DNA from: Branchiostoma floridae
Lineage: Eukaryota; Chordata; Leptocardii; Amphioxiformes; Branchiostomatidae
Reading direction: 5' to 3'
NCBI RefSeq assembly: GCF_000003815.2
Contig: NC_049981.1
Location: 7,800,297 to 7,864,296, forward strand
DNA: 64,000 bases
Every line of letters starts with the position of its first letter. The stretch's first letter is position 1. The notes under the pieces are model-generated. The model ran no database searches, was not told where the DNA came from, and worked only from the letters and a program-made list of their open reading frames with translations. Below are positions 11,720 to 23,609 of this stretch, in pieces. The translations under genes and the position numbers were made by a program.

Positions 11720-12670
11720 AGAGCATTTACCACTAATGGAAATCTACATTGGCTGTAATGTAAAGATTAGCAAGTTCAGGCTGTCATAATCTCATCCGTG
11801 AACATTCCAGGTCATAAGAACTCACCCCACGCAGCAGCCCGCTATCTCAAGAGTCCGAAAGCCTGTTTTTTAGAAATTCCGGCCAGCATAAGTTATGCGC
11901 CGCTTCAAATTTGCCGCCATCTTGGATTCTCATGACCTGAAATTAGGGGTCATGACCTGACATTAGGGGTCAGCACATGCCTAAAAAATGAACCAAAACC
12001 TTGTTTTTTTGCCAAATCTGAATATCTGCACCCTACACTGCTCATCAATAAGAACATTTTCTTACATTTTCATGCTAGAAGTTGAAAATAGTCTAAAATA
12101 CTGTATGGACTCATTTTGGGCCTTCTGCGGCTGCATCAATTAGGGTCATTGCCCTTGTAGGGGCTTCAAGTTCAAGATTGACAAATTTCAATAATTACAC
12201 TTGGTGCGGAAAGGGGTTGCTAACAATCATCCCAAGTTTCAAAGGTTTCTGACCTGGAATGCTCCCTTGGGGATACTTTCTGAGAAGCTGGGTCAGGGGG
12301 CTGTGGCACTGTGTTCTGAGGCTAGTGACAGACCACCTGTCATTTGGCAAAAAGGGCCAAAATCAGGAAAAAATGGTGAAACCCTGCTCATCCTGACATA
12401 AGAAGCCTACTCTACTTCCATTTAGGGGCCTAAATCTGTACTAAAATGTTATATGGGGTAGACCTGTAAGCATTTGAGGAGAGTACATACTGCAATAATG
12501 CTTAAGAATACAAAAACTAACAAAAATGGCCAAAAGACAGTAAAATTGAAGAAACTGGAAAAAAAAATTGAGTCAAGTGAGTCTGCAGAAACCTGCTTCT
12601 TATCAAAATAACCAGTTTCAGGGGAACTATTGGCCCTAAAGGCCCTCCTGCCCTAAAACCCAAAGTCTGC
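11720..12670. other. No gene seen; repeat-flanked segment
   Basis: The left edge (GAGCATTTACCACTAATGG to about 11790) is repeated at 12672-12738, so this stretch lies between direct repeats. The short frames inside have no recognisable protein similarity. Confidence 0.5.
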
Positions 12671-12734
12671 CAGAGCATTTACCACTTAAGGAAATCTACA
12701 TTGGCTGTAATGTAAAGATTAGCAAATTCAGGGT

Positions 12735-13025
12735 GTAATGGGGGAGGATCCTGGTGGCCCCGAACAGTACTACTGCAATGCTTAGATAGGGTTTAAAGAA
12801 TGGTAAATAATGGTAGAATGTTATCATTATCTAGAAACTATCAGAAGTATCAAGTTCCACTTTATAAATATTTCTATAATTATGCAGGACCAGGGACATA
12901 TTTATAAAGTTGAAACAGTGTCCCTTAGAGGACGTGCTAAAATTTTCGGCGCATACAGGAATCGTAGCTAAAATTGTCGATCCTCAAGCGCACCAACCTA
13001 CGAACTGTTTGTGGGATGTTCAGAT
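12735..13025 (+). repeat. Duplicated block, copy 2 of about 290 bp
   Basis: Near-identical to 10990-11281, 1745 bp away, including CTAAAATTTTCGGCGCATAC and CAAGCGCACCAACCTACGAA. Confidence 0.8.
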
Positions 13026-13029
13026 ACTT

Positions 13030-14340
13030 ATATTAATGCTAGATAGGTAAAACTATACATTTTTGAAAACCTTTTTAAAGAACCTGTAGAATATGAATAT
13101 ATCAAGATAAAGACTGTATCTAGTTTGTAAGGAATAATACTGCACAAAAGGACAGTAAAAATTTTTCTTTGAAGTCTCAAAAAATATTTGAAATGTATAT
13201 AACATCACCCACAAAGTCTAAAATAACTAACGTTAAGTCACTGAAAACTAGGCTAGAATGCCTTGCTATTCTTCCTGAATCAATAAAAACATAAAACAAT
13301 GTATGTAAGTGACTGTAACTGTTTTATTCTTGCTAGCAAAGATAGTACCTAAAGCCTTGACCGGTTGTAAAAAGATGGGCCTTATCAGTGTTCCCCTAAT
13401 GTTTGACCAGGAAAATTTCACCAAAATTATGAGTTAATCTTGGAGGAAAATCAAAACAGACTTTGCTACCTCAAAGTGTTACATACATGTCTGAACATGC
13501 TGCCCTCCCCCATAGGTGAAAAAAACAATTACAAAGCAGAAATTTGGCTGGATCAATAATTTGAAAACAATTTCAGACACTCATGGCCCTCAGTCATTTA
13601 TGATAAACACCAAAAACACCCACCTACTCCTTTTTCACGGCAAAGAAACCAAACAGAGGTTTGTAAATACTACCACAAGGTACAGGACCGGCAAATGGCA
13701 GTCAAAATGCCGAAGTTTTCATCAACTTCCAGTGGTAGAAACATCGTCAATCTCTTCCTCAGCGGTGTCACAACCCCTTCTAGGTTCTTCAGCATAATTG
13801 GCAATCAATAAATTGTGATTCTGAGGAAAATACACAAGGCAGAAACTACCAAACTACAGCTTCAACCCTCCCCAACATAAGGGAATCCCCTGCACATCAA
13901 AACGAGTCTGTTTCCCGATTCCACCCGGGGAATACCGAGGAATGCCGAGACATGTAAATTGATACTCTCCAAGCAGAGGTCGAGTCGCGGAGATATACTA
14001 GTAGTCGAAAAAAATACAGAGCCGCTCCTCCTACTCCTGTTCACCAAATTCACCGCTCCTACTACTCCTATTCCGGGTAGTTCTGTACATTACAGTACAG
14101 TGTAGTTTAGAGTTGTAATTGTTTTCCTCATTAGATTTGGAAGATTCCAGTTCTTAAACATTGTTGTATAATCTGTGTCATGTAATATGATCTACTTAGA
14201 TGCCTAGCTTCTATAGAGATACTTTGTGCTATATCTTTTGAGCTTTGAGTTGGTTAGGGGTCGGAGACTTGAACGAATAGTCAGGAACATGTATGGTCCT
14301 GATTTTTAAAAGTTAAATAGGTGTTGTGCTTAATAGGAAG
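13030..14340. other. No gene seen
   Basis: AT-rich with a few short frames (for example 93 codons at 13516-13797), none with a recognisable family signature or convincing splice signals. Confidence 0.45.
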
Positions 14341-15170
14341 AAGTGACATATGTTAGGGCCCCTAGCAACTTGTTCCTGGGGATAGCAGGCATTTTTACCT
14401 TTGTCAGGAGGGTTAAGGTTATGTTTTGGGTGTGTTTGTGTGTCTCTGTGTGTGTGTGTGTGTGTGTTAACAGCATAACTGGAGAAGTCTTGGATGGATC
14501 CTGATGATATTTGGTAGGTGGGTATGGGTCGGGGAAACGAAGGTCAAGTTCGATAAGGAGCCCCTTAGGTTAGAGTTGAGTTGCATTATTTTGTTTATCT
14601 TATTCAATGTGGAAGATTGCAGTTCTGAAACAGTCCTGTATAGTATATTGATTCTCTCAGTGGTTATTGTAATTTAATTCTGTAGGGGCAATAATCATTG
14701 TACTGTGCCAAGCAATGTTAGGGAAATCTACTTTCTGCAGGTCTGTCTTGTTATAAGATAAAATGAAATGAGTAACGCATTTGTCTACAGACATCATTCT
14801 GCATAACAAACCTGGTTTATTTTGCAAAGGTATGTGTTCGTGGAACTCTAGTTCTTTATTCACTTCGTGAAACGAAGTGTTTGTAGTCAGTGCCGTTTTG
14901 ATGTCAGGGGGTCGTTTGTCAGCCTGATAACTTGGGAACGCGTGGATGGATTGTTTTGATATTTGGTATGTAACGTTAGGTAGGATTAGACATGACGAAG
15001 GAATGGCAGGAATTGCGTTACGGCAGGGAGCTCTAGCGGCGTGTTATGGTACTGCAGCGGAACTTCCGGTTTTGCTATTTTTTGTTTGGGACTTGTTTGG
15101 GGGATGATTTGTAAGTGGTAGGTAGCTGTGTAAAAGCATAGTAAGGTGTGTAAGTTTTGGCCACCTAGGG
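14340..15170 (+). repeat. Diverged copies of the 414-bp family with a GT microsatellite
   Basis: GGGCCCCTAGCAACTTG at 14357, GATATTTGGTAGGTGGGTA near 14504, and GAGCTCTAGCGGCGTG with GGTACTGCAGCGGAACTTCC near 15030-15070. A TGTGTGTG run lies at about 14445-14470. Confidence 0.6.
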
Positions 15171-16444
15171 TTTTCGCAGGGGCGGTGAAAGTAATTCTTG
15201 TTTTAGGTTTTGAGAAGGAATAATGCGAGAAGGGGTTGATGGATGTTAATGACTGTAGGTATGCAGATAGCTTACGTAATGATGTACATACTTGAATGCG
15301 TGTTATTAAAATTTGGTGGTAATTTGCATAATACAATAGGTATGTGTAGAAACCTTCAACACTCTGTGTCTGTGAACAGTCCAGCTCCTTCACGCCAACA
15401 CAGATTGATCTGATATTTCGTATGTGAGTAGTTCTTGAGAAGGAGAAGAAACGTACGAGGTGTTTTTTCGTCTAGTGGCTTTTGACGGTTTTGCAGGGGA
15501 TGTTTGTAGGTGGAAAATGGATTTTACAGTGGCCCTGAGTGGGTATTACGCAATCGTGCTATATTTAGGTGGTATTACGTCATGCTGCTACCACGCTGCA
15601 CCGTCTCCACAGGAAGTGACCCCAAAAGTCAACAAAAAATGGTACTATAGGGACAGTACATTATACATGGTGGGGTGTACATGTCTCCCATAAGATTTTT
15701 TTAATCTGTACACCAAGAATAAGAGCAATGATGATATTGTATACAGGGGCATATATTATAAGTTTTAAAAGGGTTGTACATGTAACAGTTACTACCGGTA
15801 CAATACATTGTTGAAAAAAGCAGGGTTTGTTTTTCACAGTAACTTGTAGTCATTAATGAGATTGTTTATAGGGGTTGTACATTAGACATATGGGATACAC
15901 AATATAGTGGACTGCATTGTGAAACAAAGAATGTTTAATACATGATCATTGTTGCAAGCAACAAGTCGAAAATGATTATCTGTATTGCAGCAGTTGTATA
16001 TTATACTTAAAGGGTTTGTACAAGAAAACTATATTACTTTGTGGAAACGTCCATGCAATGTATTAAGTCGTCAATATTGACATGTTTTATCTCGATAGTC
16101 CATTATTCACATTGGAAGTATATAACGTACTACATTGCGGAGCTTGGTAGCAATTTGCATATTTGATATCTATATATATATCTATAAATATCTCTTTTTT
16201 TCAGTTACAGATGTAATACATGTACGTTTGACTGTCCTGTTATGAAATGCTGCGGATTGATTAATTGTGCAAACTAGCCCCTGGTTTGCATAAAATACTT
16301 GATTATAGAAGGCATCCCCCAAGTTATCTAGAGATCAAAAAGCATGACGATCCGTCAACCCTTCCCGTGTTATTACCCTCCAAAGGAATGATGCAATTAC
16401 GCACGCGCGTAAGACTTGTTGTAAATTCCGGGAATTTTTACCAA
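15170..16444. other. No gene seen
   Basis: AT-rich; several GGTTGTACA-type words recur between 15660 and 16030, but no clean repeat or coding frame could be defined. Confidence 0.45.
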
Positions 16445-16969
16445 GGCCACAGCAAGTAAATTTTATGGATGACATCGTCTACAGACTGAAAAAAACGTGC
16501 GATCGGACAAAAAAAAACACAAAAAAACAAGATAGGTAGAAACAAACAAGATGGCTACATTTTCAAAAATAGGCACCATCAAGTTATGACCCCTGTTGTA
16601 AAAAGAATTAAAGGGACAAAACATGGCATCAGAGCCAACAAGGCATTCATTCCTGTTTTTAAGACATGTACTGGTGTGGTAAAAGTGACACTATATAGTG
16701 TAGTAGACTGGCATCATCAACAAAGTTGGTAAGCACACTCATAGCTTCCATATATCCAATAAGTTTTAGTTCTGCAACTACAGTCCTGGGTACCTCGCAA
16801 GTGTCACTTGTACAAGTACAATCATTAGGCTACAACAAAATATATTTGCTCATTTTGGTACTTTATCGATATGTTGGCGGTCCTTGCAGAAAAAAATTTT
16901 TTTTTCCTGAAATCAGGCGAACATTAATGCGCGCGCGGATGTCATCCATAAAATTTACTTGCTGTGGCC
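16445..16969. mobile_element. 525-bp MITE, copy 1, 3-bp target duplication CAA
   Basis: The terminal inverted repeat starts GGCCACAGCAAGTAAATTTT and is mirrored at the other end as AAAATTTACTTGCTGTGGCC. The ends are flanked by CAA on both sides. The length is exactly 525 bp, the same as copy 2 at 17888-18412. A 3-bp duplication and GG ends suggest a PIF/Harbinger-type donor, but no transposase is visible, so the superfamily is inference. Confidence 0.8.
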
Positions 16970-17887
16970 CAATCGAACATACTCAGTTTGGCTAATATTT
17001 CTTTCTTTGTTAGTTACATGTGTCTTATGTTTGAGTATCTGCTATTATGATATGAAGTAGGCTTTTAAGCTGTCCTAATTATCTATGCAAATTAGCCCCT
17101 GACTTGTATAATAAAATTTGATTATGTAAGGCATCTCCAGATCTATCTCACTCGTTCGCTCGCTCACAGTTCATAACAAAAACTATCTGCATTCCAAATA
17201 CCATGACAATCTGTGAACCCAAATTATTCCACTCCAACGGGATGATGCAACTACATAGGCGTGGAAAAATCCTGTAGAATTCCGGACAATTTTGCCAATC
17301 GGACGTATCATATACTGTTAGCCTAGCCCCTCAGATGTCTATAAAAACACCCTCAAACCACCACATCCTCACCCATTTCACGAAGGTTGAGTTCTGCGAA
17401 CGCTTGTTCAACTTCTTTCTAAATTTTGTCGAATAAGCATGGTTGCTTTTTGTTGTAAAAACTGTTTGTATAATAAAATACCGTTGAAATCATTAATTAT
17501 AACTCTGTTTCCCGGAAGCATTATAAATTTATAAACATTTAATGACACCACGTGCATATAAAACAAAATAGAATTTCAATGTTTAAGATGACAGGCATTC
17601 ATCAAACACAAACAATATACCGCTCCCAAAATCAATACTGACTTAGGCCTGCTTAACAAAAATTACCTTTAGTTAGAAACTGGCGTCGGTCTACTTTTAA
17701 TAATACTAACATGCGTATGGAAAATAACATGCCCTAAATCAAAGTTATAGTGTGCAGTCCCTTCCTGAGAAGAGAACATTTTTCAAAAACGTCCATCGAG
17801 ACTAATTTCAGAAGTTGTGTCCATTTAACACGTGGAGCAGCAACGTGTGACTATTGCAAAAGTAGGACACCTGTCTGTTATACATAA
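16970..17887. other. No gene seen between the two MITE copies
   Basis: AT-rich sequence with no supported feature. Confidence 0.45.
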
Positions 17888-18412
17888 GGCCACAGCAAGT
17901 AAATTTTATGGATGGCAGCCTATGCAGAGTGCAAAAATAATGAGATAGCGCGAAAAAAAACAAGATGGTTAAAAAAACAGGATGGCTGAATTTTTAAAAT
18001 AGACACCATAAACGTCGTAACAAGATTTGAAGTGACAAAACGTAGCATCACAACTAAGAAGGCATTCATTCCTGTATTAAAGAAGCGAATTAGTGTGGTA
18101 AAAGTGACACTAGTGTGCGTGGTACACTGGTATGACTTGCCAAGCTGGCAACTATATTCATGGCTTCCATATTGGTGGCACTTTTACAACTATCCAACTA
18201 GTAAGTTTCACTTCTACAACTATAGTCATGGCTATCTCCCTAGTATCACTTTTACAAGTATGATAGTTAGGCTACAACACAACATGTTTGACTGCTATTT
18301 TGGTCTATCTGACCATCCTCGATGAGGAAAAAATTTTTGTTTTTTCCCCCTGAAATCAGGCGAAAATTAATGAGCGCGCTGAAGTCATCCATAAGATTTA
18401 CTTGCAGTGGCC
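17888..18412. mobile_element. 525-bp MITE, copy 2, 3-bp target duplication TAA
   Basis: Ends GGCCACAGCAAGTAAATTTT and, mirrored, AAGATTTACTTGCAGTGGCC, flanked by TAA on both sides. Same length, ends and internal order as copy 1 (for example AAGGCATTCATTCCTGT and GAAATCAGGCGAA in both) but clearly diverged. Confidence 0.8.
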
Positions 18413-18574
18413 TAAGTCTCTTTAGAAAAGCAGGGCACATTTGAATTCGCTTGAGACTAATTGCGCTCTTTAAACGAGATGCAACAACACGTGGCACATT
18501 GTAGAATGATTAGAAAAAACTTAAGACAATTATGGGGAAACAAATGTGCGGAAATACTTGTTCAACCTATCAAT

Positions 18575-18745
18575 GTTGGCCAATGCTTCAGACTACCTCA
18601 TCCTAGGCCCTGTTTTGGGGCCCTTTTCCTTGATGACACGTGTCTATGTAATGCGTTAGCTACGTCACAAAGGCTGAAATGATATTGTCTAGGGGCACGG
18701 ATATTACTTTGGTAATTGCAGGGAACAGATATTACTCTGATAATT
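18575..18745 (+). repeat. Dispersed repeat, copy 1
   Basis: GGCCAATGCTTCAGACTACCT, GATGACACGTGTCTATGTA, GAAATGATATTGTCTAG and TTACTTTGGTAATTGCAGGG occur in the same order at 24340-24513. Confidence 0.7.
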
Positions 18746-18988
18746 GCAGTCCGGGATCTCATATTGGAAGATAACGCTATGTCCAAGACTCCTTTTCTCT
18801 ATTTAATATAACTTGGCTTTCACAGTACTAGTGGAATATAAAGCTGAAAAAAGGATTCGATCAAATGATTCTGCATTCTTTCTCTTAGTTTATTCAGATA
18901 ATACACAGAGATTTTACACGTTCCTTGACTCACGGATTACACGATGTTAATGACACAAGTCTACGTTACAAGTGACCAGTACCTTGCG

Positions 18989-19017
18989 TTATGATATGAT
19001 ATGATATGATATGATTT
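18989..19017. repeat. ATGAT microsatellite
   Basis: Five or so tandem TATGA pentamers. Confidence 0.9.
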
Positions 19018-19019
19018 CT

Positions 19020-20590
19020 CAACAGTTGCATCAGTGACAATGTATGGCCATATGGCAATGTACAGACAACAAGGGTTACATTCTAATACTACACATATAC
19101 GTTATATTACAACACTCTCAGTTACTACAATGCTAGAGGACTATAGCGAGTGGAATTTACGGTAGGTAAAAAAGGGAACTATCACATATATGAGTATTTC
19201 TATTCTACTTTGTGACATAATATTTGTCAAAAACATTTAGGAAAGGTACAGTTTCTTTTTTTGCATGGCGTAAAAATATAAATGTATTAATGTATAGAAG
19301 TACATTGAAGGTGTCAGTGTCACCACTTGTGAGTGGTAGAGATATATTTGACTTACATGTGATTGATTGCGTTAACATTTGTCTTTGTTTACTGTATGTA
19401 GGACAAGATATAAACTACAAAATAGACTTATTTCGTAATTCCAGTCACCAACACGTTACACGACCCTCACTGGTCCCAAACCAATTGACACCCTATATAC
19501 CTTAAAGGACAGGAAATACCCCTACATGATACTATTCCTTCATTTCTTAATTTCTAGTCACATGGTGACTTCTTGAGAATAACAAATCCAAAGAATAAGA
19601 GATGGTTTCTACCCTCTGCATTGTTACATCAACTCTAATTTCAGACATGATATGAAATACTAAAACTTCTCGACATAACAGAATGGTGCTACTTTTTAAA
19701 GTTAGCTGAATGTTGCTATTCATGTTAATAAGATAAGAATTAGATGCCTGAATTTTGCACACTTAAACCATACAAATTTGATTATATTACTTATCTCTAT
19801 TCCATTTCGCTTTCATCAACATCATTAAGCATTCCAAAATCACCGGTGAGGTGAGGTACATTTGTACACATTGTAAGAGGTATAAAGGAGGCCATACACA
19901 TCAGGGCACTCCAGCCATCACTGAGCATAGAGGTGGGCACGTTTGACCAATTGCTGACGACACATATCCGCAAGATCACGTATTAATAAGATCACGTGTC
20001 TGTAACTCTCGCGAGTTTACGTTCTGAAGTGATTGGTCATCAGTATTGATCCTGAAGTAGGTTACAGCGGTCGTTGAAAATTTCATCCGAATATATTTTT
20101 GTGTTGGATGAAAGTTTAGCATTGTTTTATGATTACTACTAACACAGATGAGCTTCCATGATACATTATGCATATTTTTCTAGTATGACCTGTCCATCAT
20201 CTTGATCGGTTAATTCCAACTCAGCATAAGGGGGCGCCGGCATTAAACGGTTAAATAGAATTTGTTAAACATCATCATTATAAGATGCTGCATAAAAGAA
20301 CATCGTTCCAAAGCAGGATAATGCTTACAAACAGCCAAACAATGAATTTAATTTTCTTTTGGTGTGGAAACAGGTGGACTTTGCTCACTGTACCTTTGAG
20401 CAAATAGAGACAATAACCATGTCAAAATAAAGAAGAGTCTTCATAATGTCCTTCATTTCCTAATATTCGTATTCTGCAATGGACCCCTTTGCAGATGTTT
20501 GAAAATGGTCTGGCTACTCGCTCGAGACCTCTTTGTAACAGAATCCGTTACTGCAATTTTACGCCAGGAAACTCTTTTAACGATGAAATG
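19020..20590. other. No gene seen
   Basis: AT-rich; the short frames have no recognisable similarity or splice context. Confidence 0.45.
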
Positions 20591-20595
20591 GTCAA

Positions 20596-22097
20596 ACTAG
20601 GGGTGAGTACCGGTGTGACAGCGATCTCGCCCCCCAGCGATCTCGCCCCCCCCCCGCGTTTTCGCCCCCTTTAGCGTTTTCGCCCCCCCCCCCCCCAAGA
20701 GCAGCTGGTTACTACATATTACAGGTGCGCTACCTGGTACTATACTGCACCTGGGGAGTAACGTATATGGTGTGTTACCTGGTACCTATATGGCACCTTA
20801 TTACCATACCGTAAGATGTCATACCTCGAAAGTCGATACTATATTGTTCGGTGCAAACATGACATTGAAATGAAAAAGACAATTTTTGCAGCTGATGTGG
20901 CATAAAATCAGTGCTACTGCGAACGTATAAATCAACACCGTCTATGGTACGGAATACGTCAGCTATATGTTTTCAATTTGTCACAGTGTTTTCTTTCTTG
21001 TGCTGGAAACATTTCCAAAGCACTAACAAAAACACACGTGAATAATAGTTTCTCATTATAAACACTATCTACGCGTAAGTTGATATAGCTGTTGCTAAAT
21101 GCTCCACAAACACTGGTAAAGTACCAGTCTTAAGAAACACGGGTAAATGCATCAGTTCCTAAATACTAGAAAAAACAGTCATGTTTGAGGTGAAGATATC
21201 CCTTGGCCAGGTGCATATACCAAAATGTGCGTTATTCTAATTAGTGCCTTATATTTGCATAATTGATAAAGACATTACATAGTTCTTTTGTGGTCAATTC
21301 ATGGTAGAGACTTCATATTGGAGATATATAGGTTGCTTGAGGACAGGTGAATACAATGAAATACATCTTATGTCAAGACTCAGGTATATGCAATAATGGG
21401 AATACAAGGGACCCAACCCTCCTTGTCTGAAACAAGTTCAACTATCTTATTACCATGTAATTACGTTAATATTGATACTATGAATGGAGTTATGTATCAA
21501 ACGCATGTACTTATATCATTCTGAAACTGAATTTTGTGATTTATACCAATCAACTTCTAAAATGTCATGTAAACCCGTTTTTTTGGAAGGGGGGGCGAAA
21601 TCGCTAAAGGGGGGCGAGGTAGGGGGGCGAGATCACTAGCCGGGGAGAGCGAGATCGCTAGTGATTTCGCCCCGGGGGGGCGAGATCGCTAGTGATCACG
21701 GGGGGGGGGGGGGGCGAGATCGCTGTCACACCGGTACAGAAAATTCAGTTCCAGGTCCGGTTCATGTCCAAAGGACCAGGTCCCCTTTCCTGATTCCGAA
21801 TGTGAAAAACGTGTGAATGGACGATACTCATTTTGCTACAAAGAAACTCCCACTGGTGCTTTAAAATCCTACAATCCTACTGCCTCTGTACTATTGACTT
21901 TAATGCTTTGAGAAATATGACTATAAACTCTACTCTCCTTTGTTCTTGTTATGTTCCTTGACCGGTAAGTCCCCAAAATGTGATCATATAACCAGATCAT
22001 TTTCGAATAGGTCCAACATGCGGTTCATCGTTTTTTCCGGACTGGTTCAATAAGAAAAACCGGTTTGTACCTATACAACGTACTCACCCCTAGTTCA
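20596..22097. mobile_element. Outer DNA element with CTAGGGGTGAGTAC inverted ends
   Basis: CTAGGGGTGAGTAC at the left is mirrored by GTACTCACCCCTAG at the right. Only short pieces of the outer element remain around an inner element (20610-21738), including CAGTTCCAGGTCCGGTTCATG and AAAACCGGTTTGTACC on the right. The look is hAT-like, but an 8-bp target duplication could not be established. A fragment resembling its right side (CAGGTCCAGGTTCATG) is near 46120. Confidence 0.6.
20610..21738. mobile_element. Inner element with poly-C/poly-G inverted ends
   Basis: GTACCGGTGTGACAGCGATCT at the left is mirrored by GATCGCTGTCACACCGGTAC at the right. Several GCGATCTCGCCCCCC-like blocks follow inward on the left and AGATCGCTAGTGAT with long G runs on the right. 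There is no transposase frame between, and the middle is AT-rich. It is embedded in the element at 20596-22097. Confidence 0.75.
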
Positions 22098-22184
22098 GAC
22101 AGTTACTGACCTCAGAAGGGTTAGAACAGATGAAAGGACGCCACTGGAGGCATGATGATGATCGTTGCTTCCAAGCTCTGTCCC

Positions 22185-23495
22185 TTAGTTTTGTGTTCCA
22201 GAACTTGCAGTATATAAAGAGTTGACTATTGGTGGTATCATTTGACTCGGATTTCTCGGTAGCGGTATCCCTACATTTGGGTTAACGTTGTATGCTGTGT
22301 TTTGTATGGGTGGTATTATTTGGCCAAAGCTTGTATCCATCTGACTCAGACCTTGTTGTGTACCATGGTTTCGGACTGGAAAGGGGGTGTTGTTCTGTAC
22401 ATTAACAGTTGGTCTGATGTGATGCATCATGATGTTGTTTGGGGCAGGAACTGCATCTCTATCTGAACGGTTAGCTCTGAGCGCCACGATACTCTTCACT
22501 GTTATAACAACGATGAAAATAAATCCAAAAAAACTAGCGACGGAGATGATAGCGATTTGTAAGATACTAAGCCTTAATGTACTGTCCGATTGTGGAATTT
22601 TTGTCGATTTCGTTGTAGACATGTCGTTCTGTCCTTGCAGAGCTTCCAAAGAGACAGGAGCCGAGTGTGAAAATGTGGCTAGTTGGGTCACCCATGCATT
22701 TCTATTAACTGTGTCATGTACAGACAGTGTTCCTATTCCTTGATCCACCACAGGACCAGTAGTAAGAGACCGATTCGTTGATACCTTAGTCTTAAAAGCT
22801 GGAGTCTTATCGGGTCGTTTTGTCAAACAGGATGTCAGGCTTACATCGGCGCTTGCTAAGGGCACGCCTTCCATGTGCTTTGGGCTCGCACACACCAGAG
22901 TATCTAGCCCAGACGGAATATAGCCAAAAACGCACGCCTCACACTCCCGACAGCAAGCTGCAAACATCCCCGTGCATATTTTCAAACAGCGTATCTTCTT
23001 GATTAACCACAGCAAGCCACAACCACAGTCTAAAGGATTATCGCTGATGCGCAAGGTATCTAAGGAGGATAGCGCCAAGTCTTTTTCCGAGACGGTTGCA
23101 AGCCTGTTACCAGTGAGATCCACCAAACTCAGGTTTGGAAGATTTTCAATGACGACGCCCAAATTCACGTGTGTTAGTCTGTTCCCAGACAGGTATAAAT
23201 ACTCCAAGGCAGGCAGAGAGCGGAGTTCCTGCCACTCAATCGATTCGATGTTGTTGTTTGTCAAGCTGAGGGAAACGAGTTTTTGCAGTGGTGGAAAATA
23301 TGTAAGACGCCTCAGATTGCTGTAGGAGATATGGAGGTGGGTTGTATGTGCAGGCAGTCCCTTGGGCAAGTTAGTAAATGGACTTGCGAAGCAATTGATC
23401 GAAGATGTGCGTGGACTATGACACCCAGCTGGAAGAGCGTAGCCCCTCGTGCAGAAAAATAGCCAACAAAAAACGATTTGCATGAAAGCTTTCAT
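22185..23495 (-). CDS. Leucine-rich-repeat type I membrane protein, intronless
   Basis: A 436-residue protein. The start chosen is the ATG at 23495, not an upstream in-frame one, because it opens directly with a signal peptide (MKAFMQIVFCWLFFC). After it come a cysteine-containing LRR N-cap, about five LRRs (such as LVSLSLTNNNIESI and LEYLYLSGNRLTHV), and a C-terminal cap beginning NPLDCGCGLLWLIKK with further cysteines. A Ser/Thr-rich stem follows, then one membrane span near residues 307-336 and a cytoplasmic tail of about 100 residues with no TIR or kinase domain. It is probably a cell-surface recognition or adhesion protein. The architecture is common in deuterostome LRR families and no one-to-one orthologue can be named. 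The gene has no introns in this window, and a TATA-like box lies upstream. Confidence 0.85.
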   Translation of the reverse strand: MKAFMQIVFCWLFFCTRGYALPAGCHSPRTSSINCFASPFTNLPKGLPAHTTHLHISYSNLRRLTYFPPLQKLVSLSLTNNNIESIEWQELRSLPALEYLYLSGNRLTHVNLGVVIENLPNLSLVDLTGNRLATVSEKDLALSSLDTLRISDNPLDCGCGLLWLIKKIRCLKICTGMFAACCRECEACVFGYIPSGLDTLVCASPKHMEGVPLASADVSLTSCLTKRPDKTPAFKTKVSTNRSLTTGPVVDQGIGTLSVHDTVNRNAWVTQLATFSHSAPVSLEALQGQNDMSTTKSTKIPQSDSTLRLSILQIAIISVASFFGFIFIVVITVKSIVALRANRSDRDAVPAPNNIMMHHIRPTVNVQNNTPFPVRNHGTQQGLSQMDTSFGQIIPPIQNTAYNVNPNVGIPLPRNPSQMIPPIVNSLYTASSGTQN

Positions 23496-23602
23496 TTTTG
23501 CATGGAAACGGTAACCAACTTTGACAATCTGGGGTGACAAGTTCTGCGGTTTGGGTTGTCGAGTTAGAATTTCAGGGATCCAATGAGTAGAGGGCAACGA
23601 TG

Positions 23603-23609
23603 CTATATA
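23603..23609 (-). promoter_or_regulatory. TATA-like box for the LRR gene
   Basis: TATATAG on the minus strand, about 110 bases upstream of the chosen start codon at 23495. The spacing allows transcription to begin about 30 bases downstream with a short leader. Confidence 0.4.
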
